43,946 nucleotides of DNA, from NCBI GenBank assembly GCA_021205245.1, contig JAJPXZ010000127.1, forward strand, positions 1 through 43,946, in the 5' to 3' direction. Shown here piece after piece: positions 14,579 through 22,959 of this stretch. Below the pieces are notes generated by a model. It did no database searches. It had not been told where the DNA came from and saw only the letters and a list, made by a program, of their open reading frames with translations. Source of the stretch: Planctomycetaceae bacterium (GTDB taxonomy: Bacteria; Planctomycetota; SZUA-567). A program made the translations under genes and the position numbers. Positions within the stretch are counted from its first letter, which is position 1; every line of letters starts with the position of its first letter.

Positions 14579-16795
14579 ATGACCGACCTGCTGCCAAGTC
14601 TGAGCGCCGTCAGCCAGATCATCGTGGTAATTCTGGCCTTTTCCGTCCTGATCTTCGTCCATGAACTCGGCCACTACCTCGCCGCCCGTATCACCGGCGT
14701 GCGGGTCGAGCGCTTTTTCGTCGGCTTCGACATCTTCGGCCTCGCCCTCAAGAAAGAGTACAAGGGCACGGTTTACGGTATCGGCATCCTGCCTCTGGGC
14801 GGCTATTGCGCCCTCGCCGGGCAGAACGACGATCCACGCAAACAGCGCCAGACAGACGGAGCCGACGAGCTCCAGAACAAGCCTCTTTGGGCTCGCGGTC
14901 TGGTGTTCGGCGGCGGCGTTATCATGAACTTCATTTTCGGGTTCCTTGTTCTTATCGCCGCCTACATGTACGGCATCCCGTTCATCCCCGCCGTCTTGGG
15001 TTCCCTCGATCCCAACGGCCCGGCGGCGGTTCACGGCTTCCAGACCGGCGACCGCATCCTCAGGGTTGACGGCCGCGAGGTCGCGTCCTTCGAGGAAGCG
15101 GCCGAAGCCATCGCCCTCGCCGGCGCGGGCGGCGAAATGGATGTCGATGTCGAGCGCCGTGACCTCGCCGGCATGGCCGAAAACCTGACCATCCACGTCA
15201 AGGGCCGCGGTTCCAACATGCGCGGCAACCTGAACACCATCGGTGCCGATCCCGAGCGGTCGCGCATCGTCGGCGGCGTGGTCGACGACCCCGTCTTCGC
15301 CGACATGCTGGCCGGACGCCTGGGTATCGGCGACGAAATTATCCGCGTCGACGGGGTCGACATCCCGCCGAACCGGGGCGAACGCATCCAATCCATGCTC
15401 ACCAACCGTCCCGGCGAAGCGGTGCGCCTGGGCGTCCGCTACCCGGACGGGACCGAGCGCGATGTGGTGGTGCCGCTCGAGACCTACGGCGACTGGGACA
15501 TGGGCCTGCGGATAGCCGTGGCAATCGGCAATGTCACGCCGGGCGGACCCGCCGATCAGGCAGGCCTGCGGTCGGGCGACCTTATTGTCGCCTACCAATT
15601 GCCTGGACAAGCCGAGCCGGGACGTTTTGCCAATACCAGACAATTTGTCGACATGGTTGCCGAAGCGGCTATGAAACCGGTCCATATCGACATCAACCGT
15701 GGCGGCGACCTCTTGACCGTCAAGGCGCAACCGGCGCTCCAGCCGGCCAATGGCGACTATGATCCCGAGGCCGACACCCTTCTGGGCGTCTTGGGGGTAA
15801 TGGAAGGTGACGATGGTTTCCTGGTCGAACAGGTGCTGGCCGGATCGCCTCTCGCCGGTCTTGCCCAGCCGGGCGATTACCTCGCCGGCCTGAACGGCAA
15901 ACCGCTCCCCAAGGGAAGGTCGCTCCGTGAAGCGGTGGAAGAAGCCGCGTCGGACAGCGTCCGCCTCTTTGTCGCGAGGGGTGGTCCGCAAGAGGGCGAG
16001 GACGCGGTCATGCCGCCCCGGCGCGACGTGCCCGAGGCCAATTTGTCGCTTCGCCTTGCACCGCGTATTAACCCAGAATATCGCCGCCCGATGATTGGCG
16101 TCGATCTGTTGCCTGGTCCCATCGTTGCGGTCGAGCCGGGTAGTTTTGCCGACGCGCAACTCGGCGGCATCAGGCGTTTGGCCGGGTCGCGGCTGGCGTT
16201 ATGGCAGTATTCGCCCGACTTGTCGACGACGACGCTCCGCTTTGTCTTCCCCGATAATTCGCCTTACGGCGGCGGCTTGAAGTCGTTTGTGGTCGAGACC
16301 CCGGCGGATATTCGCGACAACCCGGTGGCGGCGGGCTTGCTCAGCCGTTTGCCGGTTGTCTTGAAGACGGCGGAAGAGGTCAATCCCATGCCGTTCTTCC
16401 CCGCTGTCGCGGCGGCTGGCCGAAAATGGGTCGACCTTTCGCTCATGGTCTACCGGGTCTTGCACAAGCTGGTGGTCCGCACCCTGCCGCTGGACGCGGT
16501 GGGCGGGCCGGTGCAGTTGTTCCGTATCATTAAGATTGCCGACGATAGGGGGTTTGCCTATTTCCTCTATATCGTCGCCCTTATCAGCGTCAATCTGGGC
16601 GTCTGCAACCTGCTGCCATTCCCGGTATTGGACGGCGGCCACCTGGTCTTTCTCCTGCTTGAATGGGTCATGGGGCGTCCGCCGCCACCGGTGGTGCGTG
16701 AGACTGCCCAATGGATTGGCCTGGTGTGCCTGCTTGCCCTGATGCTCACGGTCACCGGATACGACCTGTTGCATCTCGTCAAAGGGACGGGATAG
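14579..16795 (+). CDS. RseP-type site-2 metalloprotease with about four PDZ modules
   Basis: The product is 738 aa, against about 450 for E. coli RseP. This intramembrane zinc protease cuts TM segments of anti-sigma factors and other membrane proteins. The active site is HELGH (His28, Glu29, His32) in TM1, and the third ligand lies in NLLPFPVLDGGH (Asp685). The extra length is periplasmic: PDZ-like modules begin near 141 (DPNGPAAVHGFQTGDRILRVDG), 228 (DDPVFADMLAGRLGIGDEIIRVDG), 313 (GGPADQAGLRSGDLIVAYQ) and 402 (GSPLAGLAQPGDYLAGLNG), with a further degenerate segment near 510-560. E. coli RseP has two. GGGGAATCG precedes ATG 14579. It follows the ECF sigma/anti-sigma genes, which suggests, but does not prove, that it processes the small TM protein. 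Confidence 0.9.
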   Translation: MTDLLPSLSAVSQIIVVILAFSVLIFVHELGHYLAARITGVRVERFFVGFDIFGLALKKEYKGTVYGIGILPLGGYCALAGQNDDPRKQRQTDGADELQNKPLWARGLVFGGGVIMNFIFGFLVLIAAYMYGIPFIPAVLGSLDPNGPAAVHGFQTGDRILRVDGREVASFEEAAEAIALAGAGGEMDVDVERRDLAGMAENLTIHVKGRGSNMRGNLNTIGADPERSRIVGGVVDDPVFADMLAGRLGIGDEIIRVDGVDIPPNRGERIQSMLTNRPGEAVRLGVRYPDGTERDVVVPLETYGDWDMGLRIAVAIGNVTPGGPADQAGLRSGDLIVAYQLPGQAEPGRFANTRQFVDMVAEAAMKPVHIDINRGGDLLTVKAQPALQPANGDYDPEADTLLGVLGVMEGDDGFLVEQVLAGSPLAGLAQPGDYLAGLNGKPLPKGRSLREAVEEAASDSVRLFVARGGPQEGEDAVMPPRRDVPEANLSLRLAPRINPEYRRPMIGVDLLPGPIVAVEPGSFADAQLGGIRRLAGSRLALWQYSPDLSTTTLRFVFPDNSPYGGGLKSFVVETPADIRDNPVAAGLLSRLPVVLKTAEEVNPMPFFPAVAAAGRKWVDLSLMVYRVLHKLVVRTLPLDAVGGPVQLFRIIKIADDRGFAYFLYIVALISVNLGVCNLLPFPVLDGGHLVFLLLEWVMGRPPPPVVRETAQWIGLVCLLALMLTVTGYDLLHLVKGTG

Positions 16796-16805
16796 GATAT
16801 AGTGG

Positions 16806-16840
16806 TTGCATTCCCGGATAGTGAGGTTATAATCCGGGAA
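16806..16840 (+). promoter_or_regulatory. Promoter with overlapping palindrome upstream of parA-like gene
   Basis: TTGCAT (16806-16811), 16-bp spacer, TATAAT (16828-16833). A perfect 9-bp inverted repeat, TTCCCGGAT-N12-ATCCGGGAA (16811-16819, 16832-16840), brackets the spacer and covers the -10 edge, as a repressor operator would. Confidence 0.6.
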
Positions 16841-16854
16841 CGGAATGGAATGGC

Positions 16855-16885
16855 GAAAAAACGTGACGCTGGCGTCACGTTTTTT
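16855..16885. terminator. Symmetric terminator hairpin between rseP-like and parA-like genes
   Basis: ACGTGACGC/GCGTCACGT with a 2-nt loop, flanked by six A on the left and six T on the right, so it can work in both directions. It lies 15-45 bases downstream of the promoter at 16806-16833 and before the parA-like ATG. Confidence 0.8.
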
Positions 16886-16909
16886 CAATGCGCGAGACTC
16901 GGAGCGTCC

Positions 16910-17758
16910 ATGGCGGCAAAGATCCTGGCGATCATGAACCAGAAAGGCGGGGTGGGTAAAACTACCACCACTGTGAACCTTGGCGCCGTCCTGGCCCAAG
17001 AGCACGGCCGCAAGGTTCTGTTGGTCGACTTGGATCCACAGGGCAACATGTCGGATCACGTCGGCCTCGACCCGAACCGGACCGAGGAATCGGTCTACAA
17101 CGTGATTATCGACAACGCCGACCCGCGCCAGGTCATCCGCCGCGTCCACGGCATGGCGGCGCTGCCGGCGAATTTGGATTTGTCGGGTGCGGAAGTCGAG
17201 CTCGCCGGGACCGACGGCTGGAGCTCCCGCCTCCGCGACGCCCTCGCGACGGTCAGGGATGATTACGACTTTATCCTGATGGATTGCCCGCCCAGCCTTG
17301 GCGTCCTTACCGTCTCCGGCCTCGCCGCCGCCGACACGGTGCTGGTGGCGATGGAGGCCGAATATCTGGCGCTCCGTGGCATCAGCCAGTTGGTCGGCAC
17401 GGTGCAGAAGGTGTCGGAGTCGTTGAATCCCGGCCTGGAGGTCGGCGGCGTTTTGTTCTGTATGTTCGATGGCAGAACCACCCTGGCCCGGGAAGTTCGT
17501 GAGGAAGTGGAGCGGTATTTCCCCGGCAAGGTCTTTCGGACAGCGGTACGGAAGAATGTCCGCCTCGCCGAAGCGCCGAGCCGTGGCCTGACCATCCTCG
17601 AGTACGAGCCGTCCTGCGCTGGCGCGGACGATTACCGCGAGGTGGCGCGTGAATTTGTCGAACGCTTCGACTCCGAGATCGTCGATGTCGAAGGCGACAT
17701 CATGGCGGCGGTACCGGCGATTATTAAGGATAGTGAGCAGGTTTCATTGAATAATTGA
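16910..17758 (+). CDS. ParA/Soj-family ATPase (no ParB partner nearby)
   Basis: The product is 282 aa. It has the deviant Walker A NQKGGVGKTTTT with signature Lys12 and catalytic-loop Lys17, the Walker A' DLDPQGN and the Walker B FILMDCPPS. The end (FRTAVRKNVRLAEAPSRGLTILEYEPSCAGADDYREVAREF) is typical of chromosomal Soj/ParA. These ATPases move chromosome origins or position protein cargo. The start at ATG 16910 has GGAGCG upstream. No parB follows: the next gene is a DinG helicase. The role could therefore be chromosome partition with a ParB encoded elsewhere, or a cargo-positioning ATPase. After the stop an AT-rich repeat element begins. Confidence 0.88.
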   Translation: MAAKILAIMNQKGGVGKTTTTVNLGAVLAQEHGRKVLLVDLDPQGNMSDHVGLDPNRTEESVYNVIIDNADPRQVIRRVHGMAALPANLDLSGAEVELAGTDGWSSRLRDALATVRDDYDFILMDCPPSLGVLTVSGLAAADTVLVAMEAEYLALRGISQLVGTVQKVSESLNPGLEVGGVLFCMFDGRTTLAREVREEVERYFPGKVFRTAVRKNVRLAEAPSRGLTILEYEPSCAGADDYREVAREFVERFDSEIVDVEGDIMAAVPAIIKDSEQVSLNN

Positions 17759-17772
17759 GGGGTATGGTTGGC

Positions 17773-17904
17773 GAATTCATAATTCACAATTCATAATTCA
17801 CAATTATGGAACAATGGATCAATTCACAATGCGCGGTCGTAATAATTGAATAATTGCGTCATTGTTTAATCATTGTGAATTATGAATTGTTAATTGTGCA
17901 TTGT
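17773..17904. repeat. AT-rich intergenic hairpin element, copy 2
   Basis: The left arm (17773-17805, units of ATTCATAATTCACA) and right arm (17872-17904, ATTGTGAATTATGAATTG then TTAATTGTGCATTG) are inverted copies. It is homologous to the 9310-9440 element in arms and part of the centre (TCATTG...TAATCATTGTGAATT). Confidence 0.75.
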
Positions 17905-17973
17905 CGTGTCCGGCGTCGCGTGGCGACGTCCTTTTTTTGTCAATCCCGTTTTGCTAACGTACGGGGAGTGTGT

Positions 17974-20823
17974 ATGTACCCAGTGGTGGTTGCAATCGAT
18001 TTGGAAACAACCGGTGCGGATCCGTACCACGACCGCATCATCGAGGTCGGGGCGTTGGTCATAGAGGACGGCGTACCCACCCGCGAGTTTTCACAGCTTA
18101 TCAATCCGGAACGGCAGTTGTCCGCAGCCATCATCAAGCTGACCGGCATCACCCAGGACATGCTCGATAGCGCCCGCGACGCGGCATCGGTCTTGGAGGA
18201 GTTCCTGGAGTTCATGCCCGAAGGCGCTTTGTGCATCGCCCATAACGCCGCCTTCGACCGGCAGTTTCTCCGCACCGCCACCAAAGAGCGCTTCCGCCAC
18301 ACAGTCCTGGACACGGTGGAACTGTCCCGCATCTGTTTTCCGCACCTGCCGAGCCACAGCCTGGCGGTGTTGACCGAGGTGTTCAATTTCTCCTGCGAAA
18401 AATCGTCCCACCGCGCTCTGGCGGACTGCGAGACCTTGGCACAGCTCTGGGCCGCCATCCTCGAGCGCGCCCGCGAAATTCCCCTCGCCGCCATCGGTGA
18501 GATGAACCGCCTCCTCGCCACCAATGCCCGCCATCCCTACCGCGACTTTTTCGCCAAGCTGGCGAAGGAGCGGTTGTCCTCCGGCCTTGGCCAGGACACC
18601 GACTACGGCAGCCTTTTCCCGGTGCGGCGTCCGTTTCAGGCGCGCACGCCCATCGATGGGGAAGGGGAGTTCTCCTCCATTGACAAGGAAGAGGTCAAAG
18701 GCTGGTTCGCCGCCGGCGGCGCGTTCGCGCAGGCTTTTCCCGGTTACGAAAACCGGGACGGCCAGATGGAAATGGCCGAGCGGGTCACCGAATCCTTTAA
18801 TTACGGCAAGCACCTGATGGTCGAGGCCGGGACCGGCATCGGCAAGAGCCTGGCCTACCTCGCTCCGGCGGTCCGCTTCGCCGTCTCGAACGACACGCCG
18901 GTCATCGTCTCGACCAACACCAAGAACCTCCAGTCGCAATTGTTCGACAAGGATCTACCGCTGCTGCGGAAGGCGTTGGACATCGACTTCAAGGCCGCGC
19001 TCCTCAAGGGGCGGCGGAATTATCTGTGCATCCGGAAGCTCCTCTATCTCCTCGACCAGATGGAGACGGAACTGGACGCCGACGACCGCATGCGGCTCCT
19101 GAACATCCTCCCGTGGGCGTCGTGGTCCGACACCGGAGACATTACCGAGAACATTGTCGCCGGACGGCCGCACTTCGCACCCTTGTGGGCCAAGCTGTCG
19201 ACCGTGGGCGATGAGTGCATGGGCCGTGGTTGCAAACGCTTCCGCCAGTGTTTTGTTTGGCGCGCCCGGGCCGAGGCCCAGGACGCCGATGTGGTCGTGG
19301 CGAACCACTCCCTTGTCTTTGCGGAACTCGGGTCGAAGAGTCCGGCGCTGCCCGACCACCGCCACATGGTCTTTGACGAAGCCCATAACCTCGAGGACGC
19401 CGCCACCAATCACCTGGCGGTCGAACTCACCCCGACGCGCATCATCACCGCTGTCAATCGGCTGCATCGCTCTGGCCGAAAAGGCGCTACCGGCCTGATG
19501 TCGTCGATGGAAAAGAGTTATGCCGTCGTGGCGGCTACGGTGCCGGATTTGGCCGAGATGGCGTTCCGCCGCATCGAGGAAATCCGCCAGGCGGTGACCG
19601 AAACGCACGAATGCATCCCGCCGTTCTTCCACGCGCTCGAGGCGGCATTGTCGTCGCGGAAGCAGGGCGAGTCCTGCCGCTACCGGGCCGACGACAAACG
19701 CCCGGCGATTTGGGAACCTGTCGAAGCGGCGGAAAAGGATCTCTTCGCCGCGCTGGCCGGGGTATTGCACGGCGTGGAAGGGTTGGTCGGCGTGTCCCGG
19801 GAGCTGGAAGAAAACACCATTCCCTACCAGTTGGAATTTATCCGCGAGTTGGAGGCGGCGACGTCGTGGATCCGCGAAATAACCGAGGACGCCACCTTCA
19901 TCCTCCAGGGCGGGTCGAACGAATATGTCTATTGGCTTGAGCGCACGGGCTCGAAGACGGGGCAGGTTCGCGCCGTCGCCGCGCCGGTCGCGGTGGGACC
20001 GCTTCTGTTCGACCAGCTCTACCAGATGAAGCGCTCCCTTGTTTTCTGTTCCGCCACCATGACGGTGAGGAATCGCTTCGACTTTTTGGCGCGCCGCCTC
20101 GGTATCGGCTTGATACCGCCCGAGCGCCTCGTCACCTTCAATGCCGGTACGCCCTACGATTACCGTCAGCAGTGCCTCGTCGCCGCGCCGGTGTTCCTGC
20201 CCGAGCCGGGCGCGCGCGACGGCGATTACGCGGCCGAGCTTGCCGCGTTTCTGTCCGAGGTGTTCCGCCGCACCGACGGCCGCGCCATGGCCTTGTTCAC
20301 CAGTTACGACATGCTATCCCGGGTTGCCGATGTTCTGGAAAAGGACTTTGTCGGCGACGGCATCACGTTGCTTGCCCAGGGCAGGTCGGGGTCGCGGGAG
20401 AACATTACGTCAATCTTCAAGCGGGGCAACCGCAGCGTCCTGTTGGGCACGCATTCCTTTTGGGAAGGGGTCGACGTGCAGGGGGACGCCTTGTCGTGTC
20501 TCGCCATCGCCAGGCTGCCCTTTGGCGTGCAGACAGACCCGATTATCGAGGCGCGCTGCGAAAAGGTCGAGGCCGACGGCGGCAACGCCTTTATGGAGTA
20601 TTCGCTGCCGTCCGCCGTCATCCGTTTTCGCCAGGGCTTCGGCCGCCTGATTCGTTCGCAGACCGACCGCGGCGTCGCCATCATCGCCGACCGCCGGGTG
20701 GTGGTCAAGCGCTACGGCCAATGGTTCCGCGATTCGATACCATGCCCGACCGAAACCTATTCGGACAAGGCGAAGCTGCTGGATGATATTGAGGATTTCC
20801 TCGCCGTAAAAGACAGAGAATAA
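17974..20823 (+). CDS. dinG: DEDDh exonuclease fused to DinG/XPD-type helicase
   Basis: The product is 949 aa. Residues 1-165 are a DnaQ-like 3'-5' exonuclease: DLETTG (Asp9, Glu11), HNAAFD and HRALADCE. The rest is a superfamily 2 helicase: Walker A EAGTGIGKS (Lys291), DEAH box (Asp468-His471) and motif VI RQGFGRLIRS. Four Cys in the right places for an iron-sulphur cluster are seen at 352, 415, 420 and 426 (CMGRGCKRFRQC). This is the fused arrangement of Bacillus-type DinG, but with the Fe-S cysteines of the E. coli type. It probably unwinds or degrades damaged or R-loop DNA. ATG 17974 has GGGGAG upstream; a longer frame reads into the AT-rich repeat and is rejected. Confidence 0.92.
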   Translation: MYPVVVAIDLETTGADPYHDRIIEVGALVIEDGVPTREFSQLINPERQLSAAIIKLTGITQDMLDSARDAASVLEEFLEFMPEGALCIAHNAAFDRQFLRTATKERFRHTVLDTVELSRICFPHLPSHSLAVLTEVFNFSCEKSSHRALADCETLAQLWAAILERAREIPLAAIGEMNRLLATNARHPYRDFFAKLAKERLSSGLGQDTDYGSLFPVRRPFQARTPIDGEGEFSSIDKEEVKGWFAAGGAFAQAFPGYENRDGQMEMAERVTESFNYGKHLMVEAGTGIGKSLAYLAPAVRFAVSNDTPVIVSTNTKNLQSQLFDKDLPLLRKALDIDFKAALLKGRRNYLCIRKLLYLLDQMETELDADDRMRLLNILPWASWSDTGDITENIVAGRPHFAPLWAKLSTVGDECMGRGCKRFRQCFVWRARAEAQDADVVVANHSLVFAELGSKSPALPDHRHMVFDEAHNLEDAATNHLAVELTPTRIITAVNRLHRSGRKGATGLMSSMEKSYAVVAATVPDLAEMAFRRIEEIRQAVTETHECIPPFFHALEAALSSRKQGESCRYRADDKRPAIWEPVEAAEKDLFAALAGVLHGVEGLVGVSRELEENTIPYQLEFIRELEAATSWIREITEDATFILQGGSNEYVYWLERTGSKTGQVRAVAAPVAVGPLLFDQLYQMKRSLVFCSATMTVRNRFDFLARRLGIGLIPPERLVTFNAGTPYDYRQQCLVAAPVFLPEPGARDGDYAAELAAFLSEVFRRTDGRAMALFTSYDMLSRVADVLEKDFVGDGITLLAQGRSGSRENITSIFKRGNRSVLLGTHSFWEGVDVQGDALSCLAIARLPFGVQTDPIIEARCEKVEADGGNAFMEYSLPSAVIRFRQGFGRLIRSQTDRGVAIIADRRVVVKRYGQWFRDSIPCPTETYSDKAKLLDDIEDFLAVKDRE

Positions 20824-20870
20824 CGCCGACAAAAACAAGCTTTATATGAATTGTATAAATATCGAATACT

Positions 20871-20900
20871 TGTGAATTATGAATTGTGAATTGTGAATTA
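20871..20900. repeat. AT-rich repeat, partial copy 3
   Basis: Units TGTGAATTATGAATTG and TGAATTGTGAATTA match the right arm of the elements at 9404 and 17872. Only one arm is present, between dinG and typA. Confidence 0.6.
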
Positions 20901-20925
20901 GATTAGCTCTGATTGGATGGAAACA

Positions 20926-22785
20926 ATGCAACAAGAAATCGCCGACCTTAGAAACATCGCCATCATCGCCCACGTCGATCACGGCAAAACCACCCTCGTT
21001 GACGCCCTCCTTCGCCAGTGCCATGTGTTCAGGCAGAACCAGGATGTAGCCGACTGCATCATGGACTCGAACGCTATCGAACGCGAACGCGGCATCACCA
21101 TCTTTTCGAAAAACGCCGCCATCAACTACGGGGGCGTGCGCATCAACGTCATCGATACCCCCGGCCACGCCGACTTCGGCGGCGAGGTCGAACGCGTCCT
21201 CAATATGGCCGACGGCGTGCTCCTGCTCGTCGACGCCTTCGACGGCCCCATGCCGCAGACCCGCTTCGTTCTTCGGAAGGCTCTCCAGGCCGGCCTTAAG
21301 CCGTTGGTAGTCATCAACAAAATCGACCGCCCCGGCGCGCGCGCCCATGAGGTGCTGGACGAAGTGTTCGAACTCTTCCTGCAGCTTGAAGCGAACGAAG
21401 AACAGCTCGATTTCCCCGTCATCTATGCCTCCGGCCGCCAAGGCGTCGCCAAGGCCGAGATGGACGATGACGCGACTGATTGCCGTCCGCTCCTGGACGC
21501 TATTCTTAAATATATCCCCGCGCCGGTCGCCGACCGCGAAGGTCCGCTGCAGATGCAGGTCGCGGCTATCGACTATAACGATTATGTCGGCCGTATCGCT
21601 ATTGGCCGCGTCAACCGTGGCGCGGTGCGCGAGAAATCGGAAGTCACCATCATGCTCCGGGACGGCGGTCAGCGCACCGGCCGTATCGAAAACATCCAGA
21701 TATTCGACGGCATCGGCAAGGGCTCGGTCAAAGAAGTTTTGGCCGGCGACATCGCCCTCGTCACCGGTATTGCCGACATCGGCATCTACGACACCATCGC
21801 CGACCCGTCCGCGCCCGAGGCGCTGCCGGTTATCGAAATCGATGAACCGACCCTGACCATGGAGTTCAAGGCCAACGACAGTCCGTTCCTCGGCCGCGAA
21901 GGCCAGTTCGTGACCAGCCGCCACCTGAAGGAACGCCTCGACCGCGAGCTTCGCTCCAACATCGCGCTCCGGATGGAGCCGACCCCGGACGGATTCCTCG
22001 TCGGTGGTCGCGGCCTGTTGCACCTCGGCATCGTCATCGAGACAATGCGTCGTGAAGGCTACGAATTCTCCGTCGGCAGGCCGAACGTCGTCTACCGCGA
22101 GATCAACGGGCAAAAGCACGAACCGGTCGAAGCCCTCTCCGTCGACGTCCCCGAGGACGTCAGCGGCAAGGTGATGGAACTGGTAGGCGCGCGGAAGGGC
22201 GAACTCGAGAAGATCGAGCACCGGAACGGCGGCCTGCACCTGTCGTTCAAGATTCCCAGCCGTGGCCTCATCGGCCTCAGGAGCCGCCTCCTTACCGCCA
22301 CCCGTGGCGAAGCGGTCATGCACCACGTCTTCTGGGATTACGAACCGTTCAAGGGCGACGTCCCCGGCCGCGCCAACGGCGTCCTCGTCTCGTCGTCGCA
22401 AGGCAAGGCCACCGCCTACGCCCTGGACGGCCTGCAGCTTCGCGGCCAGTTTTTTATCCACCCGCAGACCGACGTCTACGAAGGCATGATTGTGGGCGAG
22501 AACTCCCGCCCCGACGACCTCGACGTCAATGTCTGCCGCGAGAAAAAGCTCACAAACGTCCGCGCCTCCGGCTCGCACGACAAGAACGCCGACCTGGCGC
22601 CGCCACGGGAATTCTCCCTCGAGGCCGCGCTCGAGTACCTGGAGGACGACGAACTCCTCGAAGTGACGCCGGTATCGCTGCGAATCCGTAAACGCGTCCG
22701 TACCGAGACCGAACGCCGCAAGCAGGAGCGGGTCGTCCGCCTCGCCGCCAAGGAAGCGGCCCGCGAGGCAAACGCCGAGGCATAG
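20926..22785 (+). CDS. typA: Ribosome-associated GTPase TypA/BipA
   Basis: The product is 619 aa, the family's normal length. G motifs: AHVDHGKTT, RERGITI, DTPGHADFGGEVER, NKIDRPGAR and SGR. The C-terminal half shows the TypA-specific GRGLLHLGIVIETMRREGYEFSVGRPNVVYREI and the end domain with VGENSRPDDLDVNVCREKKLTNVRASGSHDKNADLAPPREFSLEAALEYLEDDELLEVTP. It binds 70S ribosomes near EF-G's site and aids large-subunit assembly and growth under stress. I chose ATG 20926 because it gives the short leader seen in the family; ATG 20917, three codons earlier, is equally possible. The translation start lies just after an AT-rich repeat. A palindrome follows the stop. Confidence 0.95.
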   Translation: MQQEIADLRNIAIIAHVDHGKTTLVDALLRQCHVFRQNQDVADCIMDSNAIERERGITIFSKNAAINYGGVRINVIDTPGHADFGGEVERVLNMADGVLLLVDAFDGPMPQTRFVLRKALQAGLKPLVVINKIDRPGARAHEVLDEVFELFLQLEANEEQLDFPVIYASGRQGVAKAEMDDDATDCRPLLDAILKYIPAPVADREGPLQMQVAAIDYNDYVGRIAIGRVNRGAVREKSEVTIMLRDGGQRTGRIENIQIFDGIGKGSVKEVLAGDIALVTGIADIGIYDTIADPSAPEALPVIEIDEPTLTMEFKANDSPFLGREGQFVTSRHLKERLDRELRSNIALRMEPTPDGFLVGGRGLLHLGIVIETMRREGYEFSVGRPNVVYREINGQKHEPVEALSVDVPEDVSGKVMELVGARKGELEKIEHRNGGLHLSFKIPSRGLIGLRSRLLTATRGEAVMHHVFWDYEPFKGDVPGRANGVLVSSSQGKATAYALDGLQLRGQFFIHPQTDVYEGMIVGENSRPDDLDVNVCREKKLTNVRASGSHDKNADLAPPREFSLEAALEYLEDDELLEVTPVSLRIRKRVRTETERRKQERVVRLAAKEAAREANAEA

Positions 22786-22799
22786 TTTGATGAGTGGCG

Positions 22800-22827
22800 G
22801 CGGGGAAAACAGCGCTGTTTTCCCCGC
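22800..22827. terminator. Palindromic hairpin after typA
   Basis: A perfect 28-bp palindrome (half-site GCGGGGAAAACAGC). There is no T-tract after it, so termination would be atypical; it lies 6 bases before the next promoter's -35. Confidence 0.5.
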
Positions 22828-22832
22828 GCCTC

Positions 22833-22860
22833 TTGCATCACCACGGGTAAGACTTATAAT
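22833..22860 (+). promoter_or_regulatory. Promoter of the UPF0316 gene
   Basis: TTGCAT (22833-22838), 16-bp spacer, perfect TATAAT (22855-22860). The start would be near 22867, giving a leader of about 93 bases. Confidence 0.6.
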
Positions 22861-22904
22861 CAACTCCGAACGGAAGTTAAGGTGGTTTTGCGCCTCTACC
22901 CTGG

Positions 22905-22939
22905 TTAAAGCGCTTTAAGAAAGTCGCGACGTTCTTAAA
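22905..22939. promoter_or_regulatory. Overlapping palindromes in the UPF0316 leader
   Basis: A perfect 14-bp palindrome, TTAAAGCGCTTTAA (22905-22918), overlaps a 26-bp near-perfect one: TTTAAGAA (22914-22921), central GTCGCGAC (22923-22930), TTCTTAAA (22932-22939). The two are mutually exclusive as hairpins because they share 22914-22918. They end 20 bases before the ATG. Confidence 0.55.
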
Positions 22940-22959
22940 ACGCTATAAAAGCGAGGATC

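Noticed and set aside
14540-16159. Open frame of 539 codons opposite the site-2 protease gene
   Set aside because: It runs against the PDZ and HELGH coding sequence, and G+C-rich codon bias alone explains its length.
17854-17973. N-terminal extension of the DinG-type protein
   Set aside because: It would translate the AT-rich repeat (VNYELLIVHC) and has no ribosome site, while ATG 17974 has GGGGAG and starts at the exonuclease domain.
20842-22863. Open frame of 673 codons opposite typA
   Set aside because: TypA motifs lie on the plus strand across the whole length; the antisense frame starts inside spacer and shows no family features.
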